Assembly (NCBI RefSeq): GCF_021172165.1
Contig: NZ_CP089096.1
Span: 744,001 to 808,000, forward strand
Source: Flavobacterium channae
GTDB lineage: Bacteria > Bacteroidota > Bacteroidia > Flavobacteriales > Flavobacteriaceae
DNA: 64,000 bases
Direction of reading: 5' to 3'
This document shows positions 52,911 to 61,557 of the stretch, one piece after another; the first letter of the stretch is position 1, and every line of letters begins with the position of its first letter. Under the pieces are notes generated by a model. That model was not told the origin of the DNA. It did no database searches and saw only the letters and a program-made list of their open reading frames with translations. The position numbers and the translations under genes are program-made.

Positions 52911-53337
52911 TATTCAGTGGTCAGTTGAAGTATTCAGTTTTAACGTTTAGTTTGTCATGCTGAACTTGTTTCAGTATCTCTTTTTTTAAACGCAAAGGCG
53001 CTAAGTTTTTTCGCAAAGCACGCAAAGTTTTACCACCAGTTTGTCATGCTGAGGTAACGAAGCATCACATAACGCATATCACACTCAGTTTGTCATGCTG
53101 TTAAGCATCTCTTTTATGTCATCCCTACGGGATTTTTACCAGCTATATTACTTTAAGTTACTCATATTTCATGCCTAACGGCATTTTACAAAAGTTTTAT
53201 TTATTTTTTCTAGCTCCGTAGGAACGTAATATGGGTAAAAAATAAACGCAACGATTAGGAAGTCTTGTAGGGACGATATTTTTATTAATGCTTTTTTGTG
53301 TTCACGAGTTAGACGCTCGCATTAGTTAGGTGTATTT
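52911..53337. repeat. Intergenic repeat region with several dispersed repeat words
   Basis: No gene is seen. In order: CAGTATTCAGTGGTCAG-like words (52914-52945), TTTGTCATGCTGAACTTG at 52951-52980, then AAACGCAAAGGCGCTAAG-like words at 52988-53028. TTTGTCATGCTGA...GCATC follows at 53040-53067 and TTTGTCATGCTGTTAAGCATC at 53089-53110. A compound CCCTACGGGA...TGTAGGGACGA element occupies 53117-53280, and ACGAGTTAGACGCTCG closes the region. Confidence 0.7.
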
Positions 53338-54162
53338 TTATAGTTTGATTAGTATTGCACTCGTATTAAAACTTTTAAAACGCATAGCATTTCGTTCTTC
53401 AATATAGAATTCTGATTCTCGTATTAGTTTCATAAATTTAGTCCGAGGTAAATGTATTAAGTCGAATTTTGAAGAAATTTGTTTGAAAGAATTATATAAA
53501 ATTGTTGGATTTATAACTAAAACATTAGTATCAATAAGATAATATGATTCATCAAGATTTTTAATTGATTCTTTAATTATTAAATTAACATTTGATGAAT
53601 CGATATTTTCAAATTTATGTTCTTCCGATTTATAAAAGACTATTTTATTATTGTCATTTTTATTGCAAATTGTCTCAAAGTAAAGTAAATTATTTTCAAA
53701 CGCTTTATATTCTATTAGCCTTATTTTATTTTCAACATTTTCTATTCTTCTAATTGTTGGATGGCTGAAATTTTTAGCTATTAGAATGATTTCTGGCTTT
53801 AATTTAGATTTAAGAAGCTTATCTTTTTCTTCAATTGATAAATTAACAGAACTTAAAATTATTAGATTATAGTTTTCGGAAATAAAGTCTGTGTAATCAA
53901 TAGCTTGAAAAAGGACATTCTTATTGTTGTCTTTTTTTAATTCAAAAACAGCTAATCTATAATCAGATAAATTTAAAGCAAAGATGTCTATTCTTCCACT
54001 AATTCCAAACTTTCTTACGTCTCCTTGTAATTTATATTCAGTGTTTAATATTCTATATTCAGGAAATAGTATGTTGAAGTTTTTTACAATGTTTTTTTGA
54101 AGAAAATTTTCAGTAATTGAAATTTCTGAATGTTTTGAATTGTTGTTTATATTTAAAATCAT
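53338..54162 (-). CDS. Orphan PD-(D/E)XK nuclease-like protein (hypothetical)
   Basis: 274-aa protein that I do not recognise by family. Residues 55-90 resemble a PD-(D/E)XK nuclease core: Asp59 in GRIDIFAL, Glu74-x-Lys76 in AVFELKK, and Gln86 in FQAIDY, the order seen in NucS-type and RecB-type enzymes. Glu18 in ITENFLQ could be the helix residue. The C-terminal two thirds are low-complexity, rich in Asn, Lys and Ile, with no known domain. The gene is very AT-rich even for this genome and stands alone with repeats on the 3' side. It may be an accessory gene of phage or defence origin, which is inference only. Confidence 0.6.
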   Translation of the reverse strand: MILNINNNSKHSEISITENFLQKNIVKNFNILFPEYRILNTEYKLQGDVRKFGISGRIDIFALNLSDYRLAVFELKKDNNKNVLFQAIDYTDFISENYNLIILSSVNLSIEEKDKLLKSKLKPEIILIAKNFSHPTIRRIENVENKIRLIEYKAFENNLLYFETICNKNDNNKIVFYKSEEHKFENIDSSNVNLIIKESIKNLDESYYLIDTNVLVINPTILYNSFKQISSKFDLIHLPRTKFMKLIRESEFYIEERNAMRFKSFNTSAILIKL

Positions 54163-54280
54163 GATTTTTTATTTCTACTTTTATAAAAATTGATATAATT
54201 TCTAAAAATAATTAACTTTTTAAATAAATACAACGAAAATCTTACAAACTTAAATGATGTATTTCTAAGGTTATTAAAAA

Positions 54281-54307
54281 ATAATCCCGAGCCTAAACTC
54301 GGGATTT
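54281..54307 (-). terminator. Intrinsic terminator after the DUF349 gene
   Basis: Stem AATCCCGAG / CTCGGGATT with a 6-nt loop. On the minus strand it is followed by a T-rich run. Confidence 0.88.
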
Positions 54308-54311
54308 CATC

Positions 54312-56198
54312 TTACATATTCTTAATTTGTTGTAGTTTTTCTTTCCACAAATTCAAATCTTCTTTGTGGCGTTCGATACTTTTTTGTACTTCTTTTATAA
54401 AAGGATTTTCGCCTTTAGAACTACTGCTAATAAACTGAATGTTGTTTTCTAATTGGAAAATTTCGCTTTGAACTTCGTCAATTTTTTTTCTAATAAAGAA
54501 TTGTTCTTGTTCTAAAGCTCTGCGGTCGTCACCTTCAGATAATTGCTCTAAACGGTTGTTAAAACGCATCATTTCGGTATCTTTTTTAGACATACTTAGT
54601 TTTTCAAATAAGGCATCTAAAATTTTATTGAATTTTCCTTCGATGTGTCTTCTGTTAAAAGGCACTTTTCCAAAGGTTTTCCAAGTTGCAATGTGTGCTT
54701 TTATTGCATCTAAATCGGCTTTGTGCTCACCCGTTAAAGTGAATGATTTCAACTCTTCTAAGAATACTTTTTTCTTTTCGAATGCCTCAACTTCTTCGCT
54801 AGTTTCAGCGTTTTTAGCTTCGTGCATTCTGTCGAAATATTCGTTACAAGCATCTTTGAATTCTTTCCAAATGCTGTCGGAATATTTACGAGGTACATGT
54901 CCAATTTTTTTCCAATCGTCTTGGATTTTTTTCATAATTGGAGTAGTGGCAGCAAAATCGGTACTTTCTTTTAACGATTTTGCTTTGTCTACTAAAGCTT
55001 GTTTTTTAGTTAAATTTTCGTGTTGCTCGTGCTTAATGTCTTTGTAGAAAACATTTTTGTTAGCATTAAAAGCGCGCACCACATTTTTGAATCGAGCCCA
55101 AGTGTCTTCTGTAACTTCAGCCGGAACTTTACCAGCATGAAAGAAAGCCTCGCGCAACGCTTCCATTTTTTTAATTTGTGCTTGCCATCCACTGTGCGAA
55201 TCGATGTTCTCGTTTCCAAGTGCTTCAATTTGTGCAATGATTTCGTTTTTAATCGCTAAGTTGTCGCCTTCTTTCGCTCTAGCTTCTGCATATAAACCTT
55301 CTCGTTTATCGTGCATTTGCTTTGTAATTTCGCTAAACTCGTTCCAAATAGCTTCTCTATGTTCACGATCAACCGGACCAATTTCTTCTTTCCAAACGCG
55401 GTGTAACAATTGCAATTCGCGGAATGCTTTCATTACATCTTGTTCTTCTAACAATTCTTTTGCTTTAGCAATAATCGCTTGCTTTTGCTCTAAATTGTGT
55501 TTTAAATCTAAATCGCGCGCTTCTTTGTCTAAATGCATAATGTCGTAGAAACGCTCAATATGAAAGTGGTAGTTATTCCACAAGATGTTGTATTTATCTC
55601 TTGGAATAGCACCAGCATTTTTCCAACGCTCACGAATATCGTTTACTTTTTTGAACATGTCACTAATGCTAGAAGCGTCTTCCGAATCGATTAAGTTTTT
55701 CAGCTCTTCGATTAGGTTTTCGCGAATAGCAAAGTTTTGTTCTAAATTGTTTTGTAACTGTTTAAAATGTTTGGCTTTACTTGCTTTGTAAGCGTTGTAA
55801 ATGCCATCGAATTTATTTTTTAAAGGGAAATGATATTCAAAGTCCAAACCTTCTTCGTTGTTTTGAGCTAAGAATTCCTCTTTTTTCTCGTCTATAAAAT
55901 GGTGGTATTTGTCCGAAAAAGCTTTTTTAATGCCTTCTACATGGTCTTTAATGGCCATTACTTTTTCGTTTTCTACTAATTTTTGTAATTCATCGGTTAA
56001 GGCTTCCATCGACATAGCATCGTAATCCAAAACAGGAATTTCGTGCTTTTCTCTTATCGAATCATCTTCGCTTTCTTCTGCATTAGAATTGTCTATTTCC
56101 TCTAATACCGATTGACTAATAATGGTAACACCATCTAATTGTTCCATTTGGTCTTGTCCATCTGCGTTATGCAGGTTATCGTGTGTTGCTTCTGACAT
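54312..56198 (-). CDS. DUF349 domain protein
   Basis: 628-aa soluble protein built from about five DUF349 helical repeats, each with a pattern like KKIQDDWKKIGHVPRKYSDSIWKEFK. Related repeats are seen as DIRERWKNAGAIPRDKYNILWNNY, LLHRVWKEEIGPVDREHREAIWNEF and AHIATWKTFGKVPFNRRHIEGKFN. The N-terminal 80 residues are acidic and low-complexity (SNAEESEDDSIREKH). The C-terminus is a coiled coil (RRALEQEQFFIRKKIDEV). The family's function is unknown. It has its own terminator and lies between two repeat regions, 52911-53337 (beyond the nuclease-like gene) and 56199-56846. Confidence 0.88.
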   Translation of the reverse strand: MSEATHDNLHNADGQDQMEQLDGVTIISQSVLEEIDNSNAEESEDDSIREKHEIPVLDYDAMSMEALTDELQKLVENEKVMAIKDHVEGIKKAFSDKYHHFIDEKKEEFLAQNNEEGLDFEYHFPLKNKFDGIYNAYKASKAKHFKQLQNNLEQNFAIRENLIEELKNLIDSEDASSISDMFKKVNDIRERWKNAGAIPRDKYNILWNNYHFHIERFYDIMHLDKEARDLDLKHNLEQKQAIIAKAKELLEEQDVMKAFRELQLLHRVWKEEIGPVDREHREAIWNEFSEITKQMHDKREGLYAEARAKEGDNLAIKNEIIAQIEALGNENIDSHSGWQAQIKKMEALREAFFHAGKVPAEVTEDTWARFKNVVRAFNANKNVFYKDIKHEQHENLTKKQALVDKAKSLKESTDFAATTPIMKKIQDDWKKIGHVPRKYSDSIWKEFKDACNEYFDRMHEAKNAETSEEVEAFEKKKVFLEELKSFTLTGEHKADLDAIKAHIATWKTFGKVPFNRRHIEGKFNKILDALFEKLSMSKKDTEMMRFNNRLEQLSEGDDRRALEQEQFFIRKKIDEVQSEIFQLENNIQFISSSSKGENPFIKEVQKSIERHKEDLNLWKEKLQQIKNM

Positions 56199-56846
56199 TG
56201 TGTAAATGCTTAAGGTTACTAATATTGTGTGAAGATACTAAAGCACTGCGAAAATTCAAAAAAAATCGATTAATTATGCTTTATTTTCTTTGAAACGAAT
56301 GTTTTCGGCTTTTTTGTTATCCATTTTCCCGCTATCCGCTTTACAAGGTGTCGCTTCTATCGGGGTTAGATTGTTGTTAAAGGTTTTCTTGGAATTGGGT
56401 TTGTATAAGTATATAAGTTTATTTAAGGTCTATATGTTTACTGTGTAAAGTAAAACGCCTAAAATCAGCGTTAAAAATATCTTTTGTGACTATGTGTTTA
56501 AAAAAGAGATACTGAAATCGAAGATTCAACGAAGTTAAACAAGTTCAGTATAACAAATTATGAATAGTTAGTTCTCGATACAATTTCTCCGAAATCACTC
56601 GAACTGACGACTGTGACTGAACACTATTTTTCAATAAAATTTGATGCTTCGTTTCCTCAGCATGACAAACTGTGTGTTAGAAACCTTTGCGTCCCTAAAC
56701 TTCATCCTTGCGCTCTTTGTGGTTAAGTTCTATGTTGTTTATGCCAAGTGTAACGCCTAAAATTAACGCATAGTTTTTTCTAATGTGTCTATGTGTTAAA
56801 AAAATAGTCCACATAGTGCCTTCCTTTTGTTCCTTGTGGTTTAATT
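56199..56846. repeat. Intergenic repeat region upstream of DUF349 and downstream of aroE
   Basis: No gene is seen in about 650 bp. AAGAGATACTGAAATCGAAG at 56505 and AACAAGTTCAGTATAAC resemble the reverse complement of the 52951 repeat, interrupted by extra sequence. TTCTCGATACAATTTCTCCG and ACTCGAACTGACGAC follow at 56572-56612. GATGCTTCGTTTCCTCAGCA at 56643 is the reverse complement of the 53040 repeat. CTTTGCGTCCCTAAACTT and TTGCGCTCTTTGTGGTTAAG follow at 56684-56730. Confidence 0.7.
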
Positions 56847-57602
56847 TTACTCATTCCAAATTTTCCAAGCTTTTTCTGCTTGAATGACCAACATTTCGTA
56901 TCCGTTTTTAGTAACAGCGCCTTGTTCTTTGGCTTTCTTTAGAAAAGTGGTTTCTTCTGGATTGTAAATTAAGTCGTAAGCAATGTGTTTTTTAGTAAAC
57001 AAACTGTAATCTAAATTAGGGCAATCGGTAATGTTTGGATGTGTACCAACAGGAGTTGTATTGATGATGATTGTGTATTCATCAAAAATTACTTTGTCTA
57101 ATTCTTCGTATTTGTATTGAAACTCATCGGCAGTTCTTGAAACGAAATCGTATTCCACTTTAAGACTACGCAATGCATATGCAATGGCTTTACTTGCGCC
57201 ACCAGTTCCTAATATTAATGCTTTTTTGTGATGATCTTTTAATAACGGTTTAATCGATTTTTTAAATCCGTAGTAATCGGTGTTGTAACCTTTTAGTTTT
57301 TTCTTTTTAGAAACAGTAATACAATTTACCGCGCCAATTTTTTTAGCTGTTTTGGATAATTTATCTAAGTACGGAATTATTTCTTCTTTATACGGGATGG
57401 TAACATTTAACCCTCGTAATCCTTTAATTTCGGTTACTACTTTAGGGAAATCTTTAATGTTTTCAATGTCGTAATTCTTGTATTCACAATTATCAAAATG
57501 ACCTATTTCGAATTTTTCATTGAAATATTTTTTTGAAAAAGAATAGCTAATGTTTCGGCCAATTAGCCCAAATTTCAACTGTTTTTTTGTTTTCTTTTTC
57601 AT
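56847..57602 (-). CDS. aroE: Shikimate dehydrogenase (short bacteroidetes-type)
   Basis: 251-aa NADP-dependent enzyme that reduces 3-dehydroshikimate to shikimate in aromatic amino acid synthesis. FGLIGRNISYSFSKKYFNEKF (about residues 11-31) is the AroE substrate-binding start with the S-x-S motif. NVTIPYKEEIIPYLD (about 72-86) contains the catalytic Lys. GAVNCITVSKKKKLKGYNTDYYGF follows near 100, and the nucleotide-binding ILGTGGASKAIAYAL is near residue 130. It starts with a very Lys-rich run. Its 5' side faces the DUF368 gene; its 3' side faces a repeat region. Confidence 0.94.
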   Translation of the reverse strand: MKKKTKKQLKFGLIGRNISYSFSKKYFNEKFEIGHFDNCEYKNYDIENIKDFPKVVTEIKGLRGLNVTIPYKEEIIPYLDKLSKTAKKIGAVNCITVSKKKKLKGYNTDYYGFKKSIKPLLKDHHKKALILGTGGASKAIAYALRSLKVEYDFVSRTADEFQYKYEELDKVIFDEYTIIINTTPVGTHPNITDCPNLDYSLFTKKHIAYDLIYNPEETTFLKKAKEQGAVTKNGYEMLVIQAEKAWKIWNE

Positions 57603-57674
57603 ACTATAAGATTAAAATGTAGAATTTCAAATATAAGAACTCTTTCCTTTTTTTTATGTTATTACAGTGTTATT

Positions 57675-58643
57675 TTATTTTTTACCCAATTTTGCGGCTA
57701 TTTTTTCCATTCCAAAAATCAAAAGAAAGCCAGCGACTGCTAAAGTTAAAGCCATTGCAATTTGTGGTTGTCCGTCAAAATGTTGTGGTAAAATACTTTT
57801 GTCGATATATGGGACTACTTCACCATGACTGTTGATGCGTGTTTCTAAAACTTGTTTCCAAGGCCAAACTTTATTTAAAGAACCAATCATAAAGCCAACT
57901 AATAAAGTAAGCGTTGTGTTTTTATGGTTGGCAAACATCCAATGTAAAATTTTTGAAAACGATTTTAATCCTAAAATAGCACCTACAGCAAAAACGCCTA
58001 ATTTTAATAAAGCTGCAATTAGAATTTCTGAATTAGCAGTAGTTAAACCTTCTCTAAAAGTGTTGATTGTGCCAATTACAGTTTCGTATGAACCCATTAA
58101 AAGTAAAATGAAAGCACCTGAAATTCCTGGTAAAATCATGGCAATTATGGCAATAAAACCAGATAAGAATAAATACCAATAACTATCAGGAGAACTTACA
58201 GGTCGCGCAATGGTGATGTAGTAAGAAATCGTAATTCCTATTAATAAAAATAGAATTTCAACTAATTTCCAACTCGTGATTTCTTTCCAAATTAAAGTAA
58301 TACTAGCAATGATTAATCCAAAGAAAAACGACCAAACTAATATAGGTTGGGTTTCCAATAAATGTGTAATTACCTTCGAAAAAGTAAGCACGCTGATTCC
58401 AATTCCAAGAACAAGTGCTAATAAAAAACTTCCGTTTACTTGTTGCCAAGCTGCTTTTAAACCATCCTTTTTTAGTGTTTTTAAAACAGAAAGATTAACG
58501 TTGTTAATACTGTCGATTAATTCTTGGTAAATTCCAGAAATAAAAGCGATAGTTCCTCCTGAAACGCCTGGAACTACATCGGCAGCGCCCATAGCTAATC
58601 CTTTAAGCGTAATAATCAAATAATCGGGAAATAGTTTTCTCAT
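57675..58643 (-). CDS. DUF368 family membrane protein (undecaprenyl-phosphate translocase family)
   Basis: 322-aa polytopic membrane protein starting MRKLFPDYLIITLKGLAMGAADVVPGVSGGT, the DUF368 signature with the PGVSGGTIAFISGIY repeat. A second inverted copy MILPGISGAFILLLMGSYE near residue 167 shows an internal pseudo-repeat. About eight to nine hydrophobic segments are present. DUF368 proteins have been shown in other bacteria (PopT) to flip undecaprenyl phosphate back across the membrane for reuse in peptidoglycan and glycan synthesis. That role is inferred here. It lies 72 bp upstream of aroE on the same strand. Confidence 0.92.
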   Translation of the reverse strand: MRKLFPDYLIITLKGLAMGAADVVPGVSGGTIAFISGIYQELIDSINNVNLSVLKTLKKDGLKAAWQQVNGSFLLALVLGIGISVLTFSKVITHLLETQPILVWSFFFGLIIASITLIWKEITSWKLVEILFLLIGITISYYITIARPVSSPDSYWYLFLSGFIAIIAMILPGISGAFILLLMGSYETVIGTINTFREGLTTANSEILIAALLKLGVFAVGAILGLKSFSKILHWMFANHKNTTLTLLVGFMIGSLNKVWPWKQVLETRINSHGEVVPYIDKSILPQHFDGQPQIAMALTLAVAGFLLIFGMEKIAAKLGKK

Positions 58644-58652
58644 GGCAATAAA

Positions 58653-58680
58653 AATTCCAAAGCATTGCTACTTTGGAATG
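58653..58680 (-). terminator. Hairpin after the TPR gene
   Basis: Stem ATTCCAAAG / CTTTGGAAT with an 8-nt loop. On the minus strand it is followed by a short T run. It separates the TPR gene from DUF368. Confidence 0.6.
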
Positions 58681-58700
58681 TATTTAAATGGTTTTATATT

Positions 58701-60095
58701 TTATTTTTTAAATTTTGCAATTGTATTTTGAACTTCGGTTCTTTCCCAAACTACAGGGAACAATTCCTGAAATAAGTTCAAATGTTTACTGTCTAATTTC
58801 ATAGCGTTCATCAAATGAAGGTTTCCTTTCGTAACATCGTCTGTTAAGAAATACAATCCTGCTAAACGGTATTCCATTTCGTATTCATCTGGCAACACAT
58901 TTCTTGCTTCTAAAAGAATTTCGATAGCTGTGTCAAATTCGCCTAAATATTGTAAAACATCTGTCCAAAGTGTGAAAGTATCTAAATTGATATCACCACA
59001 TTCGAATGCTTTTCTATAACCATATTCAGCTTCTTCAAAGAAATGCAACGCGCTATTTACAGCAGCAAAACGTTTCCAATATAATGAGTTGTCTCCGTCA
59101 ATTCCAATAGCTTTGTTTACATAATACAAGGCTTTTTGGAAGTTTTTTTGACGAATATAAAAATCAGTAATAGCAATCCAACCTTTGTCTAATAACGGAT
59201 CTTCGTGAACTGTTTTTAAATAGTAATTTAAAGCAAATTCGGTGTTACCTAAACGTTCGTAACATTTTGCTACACGAAGTAATACAAAAGAAGAAGGATC
59301 ATCTAATTCTAATGTAACGTTATAACAATCGATAGCCTCTTGATATTGTTTTAATTTTTCATACGATTTTGCTTTTTCCATATACGCACCTAAGAAAGTT
59401 TCGTCTATAAGAGTAGCATAATCAAATGCCCAAACCGCTTTTTCATAGTTTTTTAAAGCATAATACTGTCTTCCAAGTTGATGCCAAGCTACTTCGCTAT
59501 ATGGGTTTCTATCGATGAATCGGTTTAAATAAACAATAGCTTCTTCGTTTTGATCTAAGAAATCAAAACAGTAAACTACGTTGTAAAGTGCTGAATAATC
59601 TTCGGTATCTTCATCTAAACATTTGATGAAGTTCTCTTTTGCCAATTCTAAATTGTCCATGAAAAGATATTCCATTCCTATCATCGAATATACATCAGCA
59701 TAATCATCAGTATATTTCAATGCTATTTTAAGGAAAGAAATCGCCTTTTCGTGTTCGTCTCTTTTAGAATGTATGTTGGCTTTTTGTATATAGATTTCTT
59801 CGTTCGTTGGCTCAATAGCGTACAACTCGTTTAGTAACTTTTCAGCAATATCGAGTTTGTCTTCATAAACCAACATTTCTACTTGAACCAGTTTTAATCC
59901 AGTAGATCTAGGATGTTGTTCTAAACCTAATTTTAGCGCTTTTTTGGCCAAATTTAATCGGCCGGTATCCATATAATGAAGAATAATATCTTCAAACTCT
60001 TCGGAATCAAAGAAAAAAACTTTGTTGGTTTTTAACATCGATTCAAATTTAGATAAGGACAAGCTGTTTTCTTCTTCTTCGTGACTCAAATTCAT
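58701..60095 (-). CDS. Tetratricopeptide repeat protein
   Basis: 464-aa protein with about ten TPR motifs, for example AYMEKAKSYEKLKQYQEAIDCYNVTLELDDP and AWHQLGRQYYALKNYEKAVWAFDYATLIDE. The start MNLSHEEEENSLSLSKFESMLKT is acidic and lacks a signal peptide, so it is probably cytoplasmic. TPRs mediate protein-protein contacts, and its partner is unknown. It ends ...ERTEVQNTIAKFKK. It lies 187 bp downstream of an aminotransferase gene on the same strand. Confidence 0.9.
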   Translation of the reverse strand: MNLSHEEEENSLSLSKFESMLKTNKVFFFDSEEFEDIILHYMDTGRLNLAKKALKLGLEQHPRSTGLKLVQVEMLVYEDKLDIAEKLLNELYAIEPTNEEIYIQKANIHSKRDEHEKAISFLKIALKYTDDYADVYSMIGMEYLFMDNLELAKENFIKCLDEDTEDYSALYNVVYCFDFLDQNEEAIVYLNRFIDRNPYSEVAWHQLGRQYYALKNYEKAVWAFDYATLIDETFLGAYMEKAKSYEKLKQYQEAIDCYNVTLELDDPSSFVLLRVAKCYERLGNTEFALNYYLKTVHEDPLLDKGWIAITDFYIRQKNFQKALYYVNKAIGIDGDNSLYWKRFAAVNSALHFFEEAEYGYRKAFECGDINLDTFTLWTDVLQYLGEFDTAIEILLEARNVLPDEYEMEYRLAGLYFLTDDVTKGNLHLMNAMKLDSKHLNLFQELFPVVWERTEVQNTIAKFKK

Positions 60096-60283
60096 AGCGC
60101 TCAGTTTTATGATTTAATCCTTATTAAAATTAAGGAATAATATTGGGGTAGTAGTTTGGGGTTTGAATTGTTTTAAACAATTTAATTAACAATTTTTAAA
60201 ATCAGTTGCAATGGTGAAAATCAACTGCAAGTTCAATTCAAAAATTAATTATAGAAAAAAATTTACTTTCATCTCCTAACTTC

Positions 60284-61474
60284 CTACTTCATTTCTCTTT
60301 CTATCTCATTTAATACCTCAATAATAATGCCACATCCTTTTGTAATTTCTTCATTACTAATGGTTAGAGGTGGCGTAATACGAACTGCGCATCCTTCAAA
60401 TAATAACCAAAACAGAATAACGCCTCGTTTATGACAGCGAAGAATTACTTCATTTGTTATTTCAGGAGAATCTGTCATCGCAGCAAGCATAAGGCCTCGA
60501 CCGCGAATTTCTTTTATTAATGGATGAACTAACAGACTTTTGAATAATTGTTCTTTTTCTAAAGCTTCGTTCATTAAGTTGGTTTCAGTAACTTCTTGTA
60601 GGGTTGCTAAACTAGCTGCCGCTATGACAGGATGTCCGCCAAAAGTGGTAATATGACCTAGTTTAGGATCGTGGCTTAATAAATCCATCATTTTCTCTGA
60701 TGCAGTAAAAGCGCCAACAGGCATTCCGCCTCCCATTCCTTTTCCCATAACGACTACATCTGGAATAACATCGTAGTTTTGGAATCCAAATAGTTTTCCA
60801 GTGCGACCAAATCCAGGTTGAATTTCGTCTAATATCATGATAGCACCTACTTCATCACAACGTTGGCGTACTTTTTTAAGAAAATCGTTTTTTGGTTCAA
60901 TGAATCCTGCACCACCTTGAATCGTTTCTAAGAGTATACCAGCAGTTTTAGTAGTTATTTTTTCTAAATCAGCTTCGTTATTAAACGTGATAAAATCCAC
61001 ATCTGGAATTAAAGGACGGAAGATTTGTTTGCGTTCTTCAAATCCCATAACGCTCATGCTTCCCATAGTATTCCCATGATACGCATTATGACATGAAATT
61101 AGCTGACTTCTTCCAGTAACTCTTCTAGCTAATTTTAAAGCGCCTTCAATGGCTTCTGTACCTGAATTAACTAAATAGGTTTTTGTTAATGGATAGGGAA
61201 GGTGTTTAGCTAACAATTTACACAATTCTGTTGCTGGGTGTTGGGCATATTCACCATACACCATTACGTGAGAATAGGTGTCCAATTGTTTTTTTATGGC
61301 ATCATTTACACGTTGTGGTTGGTGACCCAATGTACAAGCTGAAACGCCAGCCACCATATCTAAATACGGATTGCCATCTGTATCATAAATATAAGAACCC
61401 TTAGCATAAGAAATTTCCATGGCTAATGGGTGAGGTGAGGTTTGTGCTTGGTATTTAAAAAAATCTTCAATCAT
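60284..61474 (-). CDS. Class III pyridoxal-phosphate aminotransferase (acetylornithine-type)
   Basis: 396-aa PLP enzyme of the class III aminotransferase family. The N-terminal block DTDGNPYLDMVAGVSACTLGHQ, the substrate region NSGTEAIEGALKLAR (about 103-117), and the CHNAYHGNTMGSMSVMG block (about 128) are present. LDEIQPGFGRTGKLFGFQ near residue 215 holds the cofactor-contact Asp. The PLP Lys is in VVMGKGMGGGMPVGAF near residue 243. Family members include acetylornithine and 4-aminobutyrate aminotransferases. The substrate cannot be fixed. A short word-repeat CTTTAGGCTTTAAGCTG lies just upstream at 61484-61500. Confidence 0.9.
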   Translation of the reverse strand: MIEDFFKYQAQTSPHPLAMEISYAKGSYIYDTDGNPYLDMVAGVSACTLGHQPQRVNDAIKKQLDTYSHVMVYGEYAQHPATELCKLLAKHLPYPLTKTYLVNSGTEAIEGALKLARRVTGRSQLISCHNAYHGNTMGSMSVMGFEERKQIFRPLIPDVDFITFNNEADLEKITTKTAGILLETIQGGAGFIEPKNDFLKKVRQRCDEVGAIMILDEIQPGFGRTGKLFGFQNYDVIPDVVVMGKGMGGGMPVGAFTASEKMMDLLSHDPKLGHITTFGGHPVIAAASLATLQEVTETNLMNEALEKEQLFKSLLVHPLIKEIRGRGLMLAAMTDSPEITNEVILRCHKRGVILFWLLFEGCAVRITPPLTISNEEITKGCGIIIEVLNEIEREMK

Positions 61475-61557
61475 TTTGGTATGCTTTAGGCTTTAAGCTG
61501 TTGGCAAAAAGCTTGTATTCTAGAAGTTGCTATCTAATTTATGCATAAAGTTACGGC

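Noticed and set aside
52911..53337. Possible CRISPR array or leader
   Set aside because: The repeats are irregular in length and spacing, in several word families, and no cas genes are near.
55204..55548. Plus-strand frame of 114 codons inside the DUF349 gene
   Set aside because: Antisense to the repeated DUF349 helices; low-complexity Ser/Cys/Phe translation is typical of a shadow frame.
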